DNA from: Helichrysum umbraculigerum
Taxonomy: Eukaryota > Streptophyta > Magnoliopsida > Asterales > Asteraceae
NCBI GenBank assembly: GCA_949592205.1
Contig: CATIUR010000004.1
Span: 82,497,337-82,561,336 of the forward strand
Direction of reading: 5' to 3'
Length of the DNA: 64,000 nt
Every line of letters starts with the position of its first letter. The stretch's first letter is position 1. A program made the position numbers and the translations under genes. This document shows positions 45,557 to 57,918 of this stretch, in pieces. The notes under the pieces were generated by a model, which did not search any database, was not told the origin of the DNA, and saw nothing but the letters and a program-made list of their open reading frames with translations.

Positions 45557-46483
45557 TTGCCACATAGGCAAAAAGGTTTCTCTATTAGTATGTATAGAGA
45601 AGATTTATGTTTTAAAAATATAAACGTATTTGCGTTAATTGAAAAAAGAAAAATAAAATTGTGTGGGTCTCAATTCAAGTGACGAAATGACTGTTGGAAG
45701 GGTTATCAAATTTTCATCAGTTTTAGGTGTGCTGATATAGCGCTGAGCTGGCACAAGGGACAAAACCCTCTTGGTAGTGGTCTTAAAATATTTTCCAGGT
45801 AGTACTCATAAATATAGTATTTTAATTTCTTGTCTTGTAGCAAATATTTTATGTATAGGTGTAAACAAGAAAAGATGATATTGGTGGAGACATAGCATCA
45901 ACAAATGACAGGCCATGGATTCTTTTATATATTAATTGGATTCGGATTGGATTGGATTTAAAAATATAAAAATTAAACAACGTGTTCTAAAGTCAAATAC
46001 TACTTAAAAAAAAGAGGTAAGAATCATTCAAATACAGAATATTTATGATGGGGAACGTTTAAATAGAAACATTTCTTATGATGATAACGGTATAACGCAT
46101 ATTTTTATTTTTAATTTAAATTTGATTAACTTTTTTGATAATTTTTTTATTAGAATTATTAGAATTTTATACGCTTTAATGTGCGATAAATTTTTTATAA
46201 AAAATATGCGATACATATTATAATTAATTTAGTGTGTAACACAGTATCACACATAAAAGTTGTGATACACAACTTTTTATTATATATCAAATATTTTTAT
46301 TTTTTTTTAAATCGATTTAATATTAAAGATGATAAAATTTTAATAATTTTGGCATGCTATTTTTTTGTAAAAACGGTACACATGTTGAAATTTTAATAAA
46401 AACTGTGCACATGTTGAAATTAAAAATGACCCTCCCCTATTTATGATTGATCTTTAATTTTTTCAAATTATTTTTTAGTATAT
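45557..46483. other. AT-rich intergenic DNA
   Basis: No gene or element end recognised. A segment at 44940-45110, just to the left, is shared with 61080-61270 (motifs GTGATTAAC, ATCTAAGCC, TTGATCAT), showing dispersed repeat content around here. Confidence 0.5.
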
Positions 46484-46699
46484 GGGTCTTGTTAACGTGT
46501 ACCCTGTGGCACACGTTAAGCCGCATTTAATAAAGTTAATTTTCTTAAATATTATCATTTTTATTTAATAATCATTAATTCAATCTAATATTTACCTTTT
46601 TATACACATATTAATTACAAATTTTGATATTTAAGAAAATTTTAAATTCATTAAATGCGGCTTAACTTATGGCACATGAACACACAATAGCAAAACCGT
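46484..46699. mobile_element. MITE with about 50-bp inverted ends
   Basis: GGGTCTTGTTAACGTGTACC and TTAAGCCGCATTTAAT pair with their complements at 46640-46699. TTAGTATAT and TTAATATAC flank it and would be a 9-bp duplication with two changes, hinting at the Mutator superfamily. Confidence 0.6.
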
Positions 46700-47006
46700 T
46701 AATATACAACGAATTTTTATTTCATTTGATGGTTGATCCTATGTTTACAATAAAATAAAATATATATTTTGTATTTTATGAAAGATACTAAAAAATCTGG
46801 CTACTGCATGATCTTTAAATAATATCTGACTTTTAAAAAGTTATGGATCGCGACTACGTCAACTCACCAACACCAAAAATCTTAGATCATAAACGTCCAG
46901 AAATATTTCCATAAATCATGATTATCTGTACATTATCACTTTTTCTTCTTCCATCAAGTAACTACCGTATGTTTTATACTCCATAATATTGGAATATACT
47001 ATACTA

Positions 47007-47426
47007 CAAGTAAACTTATTAGAGGTTTTTTTGTATAAACCTGTTGTTCTATTCTAATGGGTAAACTCATTTTAAACCTCTAAACCCTTATAAAATGGAT
47101 TATGTTAATGGGAAGACGAGTGACAAAAGCTCAACTCTTTTAAACTTTTAGACTACGTATCAAACCTATTTTCTTATTAAGTTACTGTTTTTTTAATGGA
47201 TTTATAGGTCTAAACTGGATTTACCTATCGGACCATAAGGTTATTATAGATAGGGTGGTGATAAATCCAGTACTCAAATTGATAAATTCACCACAAATAT
47301 GTATAAACAGGTTGTACAGTACACCCTACTAATGCATATTTATGGTTGATTTATTAATTTTAAGGGTGAAAATATCAATCTACCTATAGAAAACTCTTAA
47401 AAAAACCTCTAATAGATTTACCACCG
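47007..47426. mobile_element. Foldback MITE-like element
   Basis: TAAACTTATTAGAGGTTTTT near 47011 pairs with AAAAACCTCTAATAGATTTA near 47401. No target duplication was defined. The interior is AT-rich without gene. Confidence 0.5.
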
Positions 47427-47483
47427 GGAATGCGTATTCGAATGACTCTCCATTTAAGAACGTTCACAGGGAATCCTCTGAAT

Positions 47484-48195
47484 TATGGGTGTCACTTTTA
47501 TCCGGAATCCGAATAATTCATCCGATCCAATCCGATTTAGGTTAAATGGACAGGATTATTTGGATTACGGATTGCTTAAACGGATTATGGATTACTTAAA
47601 TGGATACACGGATAGGATTAAGGATCAAAATTAAACTGTTTGGATATATCCGTATAATCCGAATAAGAATCAAATATATTAAATAATAATTTTTAATAAT
47701 ATATTAGATATTAATGTTACTATTTTTCAGTTTTTGAAGAACAGAGGTCTGACATTTTGGATTCTATGAACTTAAGAAAAAAGATTTAATACTTTTACTT
47801 TTTGGTTGTTTTGGGACTCCTCTTTTGGATTAGATTGATTGGAGGTGTATTTAATTTTGGAACTAGGAATATATTTTGGATCAAATTGTACGTTAGAAGT
47901 TGGAATTGGAATTTGGATGTTATAATATGATGTATCGTTTCATCGTATCTTATGTTTGTTTATATACTTGTTTTATTAAACGTAAATTTAGTCTTACTCG
48001 GTATCACACGTTTAACTTGAGTTTATTCGGATGAAACCGTTTAATCCGAAAATTAATCCGAACCATTTAATCCATATACGATTAATCCGTTTCTTATTTG
48101 GATTGGATTAAGGATGAACTTGAGATTGTCCAAAATCCGATTAATCCGATCCGAATAATCCGAAATCCAAATAATCCGTCCGAATAACAACCCTA
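47484..48195. mobile_element. hAT-type non-autonomous element (712 bp)
   Basis: A perfect 8-bp duplication CTCTGAAT (47476-47483 and 48196-48203) flanks ends TATGGGTGTC and CAACCCTA. Subterminal regions carry many ATCCGAAT/ATTCGGAT motifs in both orientations. No transposase was seen. It lies about 320 bp upstream of the kinase gene. Confidence 0.85.
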
Positions 48196-48519
48196 CTCTG
48201 AATGTGACAAAAGAAACTAAAAATAAAATAGTATATTATGATAATAATGGTATCTCATCGTGGTTGGCAGATTACCGAGTCAAACAACAACAAAGTCATA
48301 TGTTTTCAGCGTAATCTTTAACGAAATTTCACACCTTCTTCTTCTTCTCCTTTCAACCATCATCATTTTCTGTTTTCGAACCTTTTTTCACTTCCGATAG
48401 CGACATCTGTTCCTTTTTTCCATAATTAATATCCATCAATCAGTTGTGAACACAACATTCATTTTCTCATTATCACCCACCCTTATCATCCTTCTCTACT
48501 CCTAAATCTCAAATCAAAC

Positions 48520-50832
48520 ATGGGTAACTGCTTAAACTCTAAAGTAGACGCCACTATTAGCCCCCGTAATCATTCTGGTAAAATCCATATTCATCTTGTA
48601 TTTTTATATATATTTCATATGTCTATTATTCGTATTATTACTAGCGTTTATATGGATATTAGGGTTTCTTATTAAATTTTTACGATTCAAGGTTTTTTTA
48701 AACCGAAATCGATGCGAATTATAGGTCAATATTGAAAACAAATCATCAGTAGGCCTAAAAATCAACGTGAATTAATGAAATTGACCTTTTGGGCCTATTT
48801 CTTGTTACTTCAAAAACTATAATATAGTTTTATTCTTTATGTTCAGCTAAATTTTCTTCAATTATGATCACAATGACCTGAATGTGTGTCTAATTTTATA
48901 GTTTGTTGTTTTTACTCAGGGATGTCGAAAATTGGTAGTAAAATTAGTTCATCTTCAGGTCCCTCAAGTATGACTATATCAACTTACAGTGGGGGTAGTA
49001 GTAGTATTGATAGTATTAGTACAACACCAAGATCATACGGTGAAATATTATCGTCTCCAAATGTTAAATCTTTTTCCTTTTTGGAGTTAAAGAATGCTAC
49101 TAGAAACTTTCGGCCCGATAGTCTTCTCGGTGAAGGCGGATTCGGGTACGTTTTTAAGGGATGGATTGATGAGTTTACACATTTGGCTTCGAAACCGGGA
49201 TCTGGGATTGTCATTGCTGTTAAAAAGCTCAAACCTGAGGGGTTTCAAGGTCACAAGGAATGGCTGGTTAGTGTCTTTTTCGTGCTCGTTTATTGGATTC
49301 TCGATATTTGAATTGTCTGCTGATGGCTTGTTTTTTGCAGACGGAAGTGACGTATCTTGGGCAGTTACATCATCCTAATCTGGTGAAACTTATCGGTTAT
49401 TGTGCGGAGGGTGATAATAGGCTTTTGGTTTATGAGTTCATGCCTAAAGGAAGCTTGGAGAATCATCTTTTCAGAAGTATGTTTAATTGCTTATATGCTC
49501 ATCATGTTTGATAGAATTTTTATGCTACTGTTTAATAGACTGACAGAAGTATTTATGTTATGTAAATTTGGGGGTTGTTTTTATGGTCAAGAATTGAATG
49601 TCTTGTTTCGGTTCACAGGGGGTCCTCAACCACTTCCATGGGCAACAAGGCTTAAAGTGGCAATAGGTGCTGCGAGAGGCTTAGCTTTTCTTCATGATGC
49701 CAAAGACCAAGTTATATATCGCGATTTTAAGGCTTCAAACATCCTTCTTGATGCGGTAGGATAGTAATTATTGCTTATGGTAAAATGCATGTGTTTTTGG
49801 TTCCAGAATAACAATTAATAACATGCTCATTTTGCCTTCATGACACAGGAATTTAATGCAAAACTATCAGATTTTGGTTTAGCTAAGGCTGGCCCAACTG
49901 GTGATAGGACTCATGTGTCGACACAAGTAATGGGTACCCATGGGTATGCCGCACCAGAATACATTGCTACAGGTTTGTACTCTTATGTTATCAGACCTTT
50001 ATTACTGATGAATAAATGGGTAGGTCAGTCAGTATGGGTAAGGGTTTAAATGGCGTACAATCATACAGGTCAAGACAGGTCAGGATGCATTGACCTGAAT
50101 CACTTTTTGCCAGATTGTTTTTACCTAATGATCAGTGTATCAAATTTGATCACCGAACTTTAATATATCAATGGTTATCAAGCTTTTTGAATAAATTAAT
50201 TAGGGGGTCTTATGCATTAAGATACACCGACTTTGGGCGAAGTTTGACCTACTTCTTTTTATGTTATATTTTTAATCCAGGAGTCCAAGACCTGTTAAAG
50301 ATTAAACATAACCAAGTTTTGACTTTTGTTGATACATAGTTGCTTTCAACGCATGATTCATTTAATGACATGAACACTCATGTTTTGACCAACAGGAAGG
50401 TTAACCGCAAAGAGTGACGTGTACAGTTTTGGGGTTGTGTTGCTAGAACTACTTTCAGGTCGCCGTGCTGTTGATAAAGACAAGGTTGGCATCGAGCAGG
50501 ATCTTGTTGAATGGACAAAACCATATCTAGGAGACAAGCGACGTTTATTTAGGATTATGGACACTAAATTGGAGGGACAGTATCCTCAAAAGGCTGTGTA
50601 CACTGCAGCCACACTTGCATCACAGTGTCTTAGCATAGAACCTAAGACCAGACCTCGAATGTCTGAAGTTTTAGCAAGTCTTGAAGAGCTTCAAGCTGCT
50701 AAGAGTGCTTCAAGAGAGCATCGAACAGTGTCTAGTCCTGTTCTAAAATCACCAGCAGGACATCGTCAACGTCGTTTGACACCCTCGGCATCTCCATTGC
50801 CGACTCCACGTCAAAGTACTCAAGTAAGATGA
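48520..50832 (+). CDS. PBL2/PBL3-like: Receptor-like cytoplasmic kinase, subfamily VII (APK2/PBL2-PBL3 type), six exons
   Basis: Exons by GT-AG splicing in frame: 48520-48577, 48920-49266, 49341-49476, 49619-49755, 49849-49972, 50396-50832; 412 residues. The first exon encodes MGNCLNSK, with Gly2 and Cys4 as N-myristoylation and palmitoylation sites, so the protein should sit at the plasma membrane. The Ser-rich leader (20-60) precedes the kinase: GEGGFG (90-95), VKK Lys121, YRD Asp216 (RD type), DFG Asp234, activation loop with VSTQVMGTHGYAAPEY, and the subfamily phrases GPTGDRTHVSTQ and LSGRRAVDK. The C-terminus is Ser/Pro/Arg-rich. Members of this family relay signals from surface immune and growth receptors by Ser/Thr phosphorylation. 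All catalytic residues are present. A truncated copy lies at 57919. APK2A/B in Arabidopsis are the closest remembered relatives. Confidence 0.95.
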
Positions 50833-51627
50833 GTAAACAAATAAATGTGGGTTCGGTTGAGTTTTGTTGTTTGTATGTATATGTATATGATAATGAATTT
50901 ACCACTTCGCTCTGTATTAGAATCTTGTTTCATTACCATGTAGGTAAAAAGCATACTGAAAAGATATATGGAATTAAAATTTTAAAAGGTTTTTAGTCAA
51001 GTTTGAAGCAACTGTTTGTCGATTTGAGTAATCTTGATCAATGTCTGTATGTTTCTTTGTACCTTTGGATGTGCGCTTTGAAGGTGTATGCGGTGTCACA
51101 TAATTAGGGATTTAGAGTAACTGTTTGATGTCCTTTTCAACTTTTGTGGTTAGAATGTTTGACAAGTTCTTATTCTTATTTACTTATATAATGACTGAGA
51201 ACGACATTACTGTGCTATTGTTTAATTGTATAAAAGAATGATCAACCAAAATTGATTAACTTAACAAATAAATGTGGGTTCAGTCGACTTTCGGTGTTTT
51301 TATTTAACATGATAAATGTATTTACTATTTCAATATGTGAGTACCCAGAGCGGGCCATTTTTTTCGCCCTTCCGGATCAAGAATGTTTTCCGACGCCATT
51401 CTGTCACTAACCGATTGTGTTACCGGTTGGCGTCTGGCCCGGGACCCTGAGAAATGAGATTCTATCTTCTTCTTTTTCTTTTTCCTTTTTTCAAACGTTA
51501 ATATTCATTTGAAAATAAATAAATTTGAGAACACTACAATGTCTTTCACTCCCTCAATCTTAGATTCAGTAATCTCCTCATAACACTTAATTTTCAGTGT
51601 TACCACTTCTCGTGTTATTAGAAATTT
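50833..51627 (+). other. 3' flank of the kinase gene with duplicated 3' UTR segments
   Basis: ACAAATAAATGTGGGTTC after the stop recurs in diverged form at 51264 and again at 58707 behind the pseudogene. CACTTCGCTCTGTATTAG (50901) recurs near 58768. A GC-richer stretch at 51350-51450 (GGCCCGGGACCCTGAG) is unexplained. Confidence 0.6.
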
Positions 51628-51770
51628 GTTATGCTCAAGTGGTACCGTCACCGCAAACGCCCGGACCCCACATATGTGACCTATAGGTTAGGCCTTTGAA
51701 TCCTTGCAGGTGGGGCGGACACGTACCATTGAAATATGGTACGGGGTCAGGGGTACTCTCAAAATTACCC
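51628..51770 (+). mobile_element. Possible tRNA-derived SINE relic
   Basis: TGCTCAAGTGG (51632-51642) resembles a tRNA A box and CCTTTGAATCC near 51693 a weak B box about 60 bases later, followed by TTGCAGGTGGGG. No poly(A) or target duplication was defined, so this is tentative. Confidence 0.35.
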
Positions 51771-51936
51771 TTTTAAAGTAGGTAATAAGCATTCTGATAG
51801 CATCTATGTAAGTTATGTTACAAATACGTTTTTAATCATTTCCTCGATTTTGGGAGAATTTCATGTATATTTTTTAAAAACATCTAAATATACAGAAAGA
51901 ATGGGAGACTATATAACTCTCGTATGAGCTCACTGA

Positions 51937-54900
51937 CACTACAAGATATATGCCATTTAATGACTGAAACAAACGGTCATTAAAGATTTAAAAACAGTCA
52001 TTAAAGGCATAAAATGCTACTCCTACTTAATAAAAAAGAGTCACTAACAAGGGCATCACTAAAAGTCTAAAATGACTAATAACTTCAGTGATTAAAAGTT
52101 CAAAAGCTTTAATGACTGAAGTTATTCGGTGAGTAAAGAGCTTTTAGAGCTATCTAAAACTAGGGTCTCATACAACCTCACTAGAGTTTCTAATATTTTT
52201 CATTTGCTGTAAATCAAAATGATAGTGCAAAATAGTTAAAATAACTCACAATGCAAATATAGAATACTTTTATTTCTCAAATCATGTCCAAACTTAATGC
52301 ACAAGTGTCTATAATCTATAAGTCTTAAACCTTAACAATAATCTAATACATTAGAGGGACAAAAAGGTTGAAAAAACAAAATAGACAACATCTATACTGC
52401 TCCAAAATAGCTCCAAAAAATTTTGCTCAACATCTGCAAAAGTTAACGAATGAATTTACATGTCAGCAAACTATAAGATTGAATCATTTTAAGAGCCGCT
52501 AACTTGCAAACTCAGAATGTATATATAAACCAAACACATAAAAGCATTAATTAAGCGTTATCAAGAATAGATAATTGTCCCTGTCTTCCTGATTAACATA
52601 TATTTACTATTTAAGATTACAACCGAGCTCAATAAACAAATATATCATGGATGAATAAGTATAGATACATACCTGAAGTTGAGTAGCTATCATATTCAAT
52701 CACTATACCTACAAAATCAAAACTAACACAGTCAGTTAACTAGGGAAAACAAGCACATCTTACACAATGTAAACAAACTGTGATTTTATTGCTCAAAACA
52801 TGTTCATACATACCGGTTCGGGTTGGGCCAACCTATTAAGACTTCATTACCTATAACTGGGAAAAAGCCATGTACAAATTCAGAAATATACAGATCTAAT
52901 TGTGTAAAAGAACATAGATATGACGAACTTGCAATCCACGCTCTGTAACTGCTCCATTAAACTGATGCAGAAAATCTGTAAAAGTCATAATATGAACATG
53001 TCAAATGGGTTGAACACTTATTAGTAGTAAACTCAATGAATAAGTACAAACTCACAAAGCAAAACGACATCCCAACCCAGCTCACCCTGCCCATTTTGAA
53101 CCATACCAGAAACTAACTTTCTATTTGGTGTACTCTGCTTTGCTACCTCTCTTTAACAAATCCTCATCATTCTGTTTATTCTATAATGGCATAATGCACA
53201 TAATCTATAAAATTGGCAACCATTGGGTTCTGTCTAGCAGTTATATCAGTTATAGGTCACACAAGCAAACTTCTTTATATTGCATTTGCAACACCTATCT
53301 CTCCAAAGACACTTTCATTGAAACTAAAGCTTGATATGTGAAAATAATTAAAATTAATTAGTAGAATGAGAAGTGAGAGCAACATACTCTTGAATCAGGT
53401 GAACAACAAAATGATCACTGGTCTCCCATCTTTCCTATATATCGTTTGCAAACAAGTGGTCTTCTTACTCTGCCATCGATACATGCAACACAAAAACCTA
53501 AACTATACAGAAGTTTGAGATTTAAAGAATGGACTAACGGGAATCTTCTTCTAGTACTATAACGTTTTAGTGAAGAAATCAAAGAATGTAAAGAAGCCAC
53601 AATAAGAGAGATGCAGTTTGGAAGAATAACTCCTAAAACAGGAAGATGGAGTAGTTCGCATATATACATATACAACACCATATATATGTCTAAAATTTAG
53701 AAGATACTTGCATGAACTATTCAGCATCGAATAGAATATTTCTTTAACTGTAAAAGATAAGAGGTCTCACATTGCATTGATAATCTCTACGCTTGTGCTG
53801 TTGGTTTCCATATTCCCAACCAAATTTATTGAAGGTCACACATAGAAATTCTGAGTAATGTACAAGTGTACAACTAACATGAGGGCAAGACAAAAAACTT
53901 ATTTCTAGATAATGCACAATCATTGAATGCAGAAAACGATATAGATTAATAACTCAATAATCGACTATGGGAACTACTTCTACCCTTGTATTACCAAATA
54001 TAAAAAACACACTTACTTTTGTACTTACTTTTGTAATTTACCTTCGAACTTGTGCGTGTTTACTAGTTACCTTCCAATCACCAATAGTTCACCTGATACA
54101 CGTCCTCTTGATGTGTTGATCTAATAACATAAAACAAACAAATACATGATTTTGTGAAGAATTTAAAATTCAGAATAAACCAAACACCTGTCAATTTGGC
54201 CCGCATGACAAATTGTACCATATTATTATCCATTTGTCCATTGAACCATATAATTATCCATTCATCAAATTTCTTTCTAATTTTATAAAACTTCAAGTAT
54301 TCTATAAAGATGTATTTCTTATAAAACTTCAAGCTACAATTTATTTCTTATAAAACTTCAAGCTACAATAATGTATTTCTTATAAAACTTCAAGCTACAA
54401 TTTTGATAAAGATGAAATGCTCAAATGTACAGAATACTTTAACTGATTGACAAGCATAGATAGCAGCAGGTTCAATGCATAAACAAAAAGGTTTTAACTT
54501 ACTGACCATTCACCGAAAAGGGTAAAACCTTCCCCCAAATAAGTATCATTTTATGCAGAGCTTCAATCACGGAGTAATTAAAAGATCAACAGTATCAGTT
54601 TCAATATTCAAATGCTATACTGCTATAGCACTAGATATTTTTTTATCTTTAAATGAACAAATCAGTCTGATGCCTTTGCAGTTCGATAAGTTCATGCTTG
54701 CCACCACCAATCAAGTATTGCACAAGTAATCAAGTTTCTATATAAAAACTTATTAATTAAGTAAAAGAATGTAACTTCATCAAATCTATTACATATTCAT
54801 CAACTGATAAAATGAAGACCTACATTAATGCAAGAAGAATAGATAGTGGTCATTGATTAACATATATATATTACAATTCAAGATCTCAATCGAGTTCAAT

Positions 54901-55647
54901 CATCCAATATCCTACATAAACAAGTACGGATACATACCTGAAGTAGAGGTGCTATCGAATACCTACAAAATCAATACTAACTCTGTCAAACAATTAGGGA
55001 AAAAGTAGTATAATTCAATTAAACCTGTAGATACAAGCTAAGATACACAGCTGAAAGTGTGTATATATCGATTTCAATATTACACCTTCACACAATTCAG
55101 AATTAGGGCAAAACAAATATAGTTCAATTAAACCGTCACACAATTAATTAAATTGAACAAAAACGTAACTACAATCAAGTGATAAATAAACAATCAAACC
55201 TAATCGAGCGATGACAGACACCTAGCAAGCGCTGACGACAGTAGCGATGCGACGGTGAATCCTTACAAAGCCTCGCGAGTGACGGTGGAGCCCTAGCAAG
55301 CGACGGTGACAGCGGAGCCCTAGCAAGCGACGACGACAGCGGAGGCCTAGCAAGGGACGGGGAAGGGGACGGCGGAGCTCTAGCAAAACGCCGGTGACGA
55401 TGAAGCCCTACCAAGGCGGTGAAAGTGAAATAAGAAAAATGAGGGAGTTCGATAATCATTAAAGTATAATACCCTTGTGTTACTATTTTTCAAGTCTCCG
55501 TTGAATCGTTAATTACTCGTAATATTTTAGACTTGGTTTTTCCTACTGTAGATTGTGTAAGAATAGCATGGAACAAGAGTTTTAATGACTTTTGTCTATT
55601 TAAGTAATAAAAAGTTACAGTCATTAAATGGCATTATTTTTGTAGTG
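51937..55647. mobile_element. Non-autonomous CACTA transposon (3.7 kb)
   Basis: It starts CACTACAAGATATATGCC and ends in a complementary TTTTTGTAGTG, with TGA at 51934-51936 and 55648-55650 as the 3-bp target duplication. Subterminal TTAATGACTG / CAGTCATTAA repeats occur at both ends. No transposase frame was found. An internal segment is duplicated (ATACATACCTGAAGT... near 52670 and 54933) and a 25-bp AAAACTTCAAGCTACAAT unit is tandem at 54285-54400. A GC-rich cassette lies at 55200-55420. It separates the kinase gene from the ZIP pseudogenes. Confidence 0.9.
55200..55420. repeat. GC-rich GAGCCCTAGCAAGCGACG repeats inside the CACTA element
   Basis: Degenerate units of about 25-30 bp (AGCCCTAGCAAGCGACGGTGAC type) repeat about five times near the right end. 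The 94-codon minus-strand frame over it is Pro/Ser/Arg-rich, low-complexity and not credible as a gene. Confidence 0.65.
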
Positions 55648-55869
55648 TGATGATTATGATGATTATACATATTCCTTCTAAATTTCCCTATGTTACTATT
55701 TCGTTGCCATTTGAGCTTCTAAGGCTATTCTTTCATGTAAGTTTATATTAGTAGCTTGTGGTGTTTTACGATTGAACGTTAGTAGTTCACTCACCCCAAT
55801 CGAATTGGTTAGTATTAAGCTGATGTAAATTTCCCAATCTTATTAAAATATGGTGCTGTTTCTGTATAG

Positions 55870-57104
55870 AAAATCATGCACCAAATCCTTGTCACAATGT
55901 GAAGATCAAACCAACAACCCTTATAATAACAAATCCAAGGCGAAAGTCTTTGAAATCATCGATATAGCCACTGTCTGATCATTTGTTCTGTCCTCGCCCT
56001 TGGTCCATACTGTTGTCTTTTTGCCATCTTTAAAGCCTTTGCTTTGAACATAATTTTGGTTATGGATTTATGTTGTTGCTTGATTCTTTTGACATGCTGA
56101 CCGTCTAGTTGTTTGACTGATAACATGTGGCAGAGGTTTCCTTTTAAGGGATCAGCTATTTTTACACTCATGGTGGACTCAATGTCTAGAAGGATGTATA
56201 ACAAGAAGAAAAACCAAAAGGTAGAGTGGCGGTTGACCAAGAGAAGGCAGTGGCTCGTGATGGTGGTATGCATTTCCATGGACACCATCACGGCCAAAAG
56301 AATACAATTTGACACCAACTTCTGCATTATCACGTCGCAGCTATGGTCAGTACTAGATAAGAGCCAACATCTGACTTTGAAATCCGAATTTAATAGAAAC
56401 CAAAAAAAGTTGTTGCATCAAAAGATGGGGACAGTGTATAACCTAAGTTGAGCACTGCAAAGGTAGAAGTTTCAAAAGTATTTATACTTTTAATACTTGA
56501 ACTGTCTAATCACCAACAAAATTTGAGTGGACTGCACCATATGAATTTTTAACAGAAATATTTCATTTCGACAAAAACTATACAAATAGAAACTATACTT
56601 AAAAATTACCATGAATAGTTGAATACTATATGTTTCTTCAGGTGCTAGAACCTGGAATAGTTGCTCAGTCGATAGTAATCGGACTTGGAATTGGTGCAAC
56701 CAATTTAGTTGATGTATGCACAATTATTGGTGGCACCTCTTTGTTTCCATCAAATGTTTGAAGGCATGGGTCTTGGACCCTTGGTGGTTGCATTCTTCAC
56801 GGGGTTTATTGTTTCGTTATGCGCTTAACTTTGGACTTATTCCTATTGTATGCTCTCAACTTTTGGACCGTTGATTGTATGATGTTAACATTCTAAAACC
56901 TCTATTGTATGTTTTTTGAGTGTTTTTGGCTACATAAATTGACTCATTTTCTTCAAGTTTTATACATACAATAGAAGTTAAATGCATAGAATAAGAGGTT
57001 TTTGAAAGTTTACATCATACGATAGGTGGTTTAAAAGTTGAGCACATACGATAGTAACAAGTCTAAAGTTTACTGCATAACGAAACAATAAACCCTTCTT
57101 CACG
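55870..57104 (+). pseudogene. ZIP metal-transporter pseudogene 1 (inverted copy)
   Basis: Plus-strand remains of the gene at 60815-59500. Near 55900 the codons for QCEDQTNNP and NNKSK are readable; then come many deletions and frame changes, with the segment PFKGSAIFTLMVDSM near 56150. Exon 2 remains run from 56641 (VLEPGIV, SIVIGLGIGAT) to GGCIL near 56795. A stop occurs in place of the HQMFEG segment. A Mutator-type MITE (56802-57095) sits at the exon 2/intron 2 border. Exon 3 and the start are missing. Not functional. Confidence 0.8.
56802..57095. mobile_element. Mutator-type foldback MITE (294 bp)
   Basis: GGGTTTATTGTTTCGTTATG at the left pairs with CATAACGAAACAATAAACCC at the right, with pairing extending about 110 bp. 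A perfect 9-bp duplication TTCTTCACG flanks it (56793-56801, 57096-57104), the size used by Mutator transposases. Confidence 0.92.
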
Positions 57105-57313
57105 TATAGTTAATAATATACATACATGGTATCGTTTGATGTAGTTATTGACTCTGCTTATTTATAGACAATTCGTATAGAATAACTCAAAGTAAAACTA
57201 CACCATCTAAGTTCACATATTTTTAAAAGAAAATACTCTCACCCTGTTTTTGTAAATTCTATTCTTGGCATCTTTTTTTATAAAAAAATGGTGTAAAAAA
57301 AGGGTATACTAAC

Positions 57314-57877
57314 CATGGCTACAACGCGAGAACACATAAGTTGTTGTCCTATTGCGCCTTTTTAACCGTAATGGTGTCCATGGTAATGCATAGGATGCAT
57401 ACCACCATCACAAGTCATTGCCATGACTTAGTCACCTGCCACCTCACCGGCTTCAACTGATACTGCATTATTCTTCTTGTCATACATTCTTGTAGCCATC
57501 GAGTCCAACATGAGTGCGTAAATAGCTGATAACATGGAAACAAAGCCAGTAAATGGAAACTTATGCCACTGATTATCAGCCAAACAACTAGACCTCAACA
57601 TGTCAAATCATCAGGCAACACGTGCTTAAATCCATAGCCAACGTTATGCTCGAAGCAAAGGCTTTAAAGATGGCAAAAAGATTACGATACGTCTGGACTA
57701 AGGGCGAGGACAGAAAAATGATCAGATAGTGGCTATATCGATGATTTTAAAGGTTAAAGCCTTGGATTTGTTATTACAAGGGTTGTTGGTTTGATCTTCA
57801 CATTGTGACAAGGCTTTGGTGCATAGAAACACCATAAAAAAGATGATAGATGAAAACATTTTGAAATTGGAAGACAT
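57314..57877 (-). pseudogene. ZIP metal-transporter pseudogene 2 (exon 1 only)
   Basis: From ATG at 57877 leftwards it follows exon 1 of the intact gene: Met, hydrophobic leader, LCTKALSQCEDQTNNPCNNK, then a stop and several indels. The last codon ATG is followed by GTTAGT as in the intact gene (57314). Exons 2 and 3 are absent. The 5' leader matches the intact gene only to about 57918 and then joins kinase exon 5 sequence, so the promoter was never copied with it. Non-functional. Confidence 0.9.
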
Positions 57878-57918
57878 GTTTTTGCTTCAATATTTCTGAA
57901 AGTTGTTTGAGTGAAGTT

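Noticed and set aside
55175..55459. 94-codon Pro/Ser/Arg-rich frame
   Set aside because: It is a by-product of the GC-rich tandem repeat inside the CACTA element.
56113..56451. 112-codon ORF over ZIP pseudogene 1
   Set aside because: It mixes ZIP-like residues with out-of-frame sequence; the gene copy has several frame changes and lacks start and exon 3.
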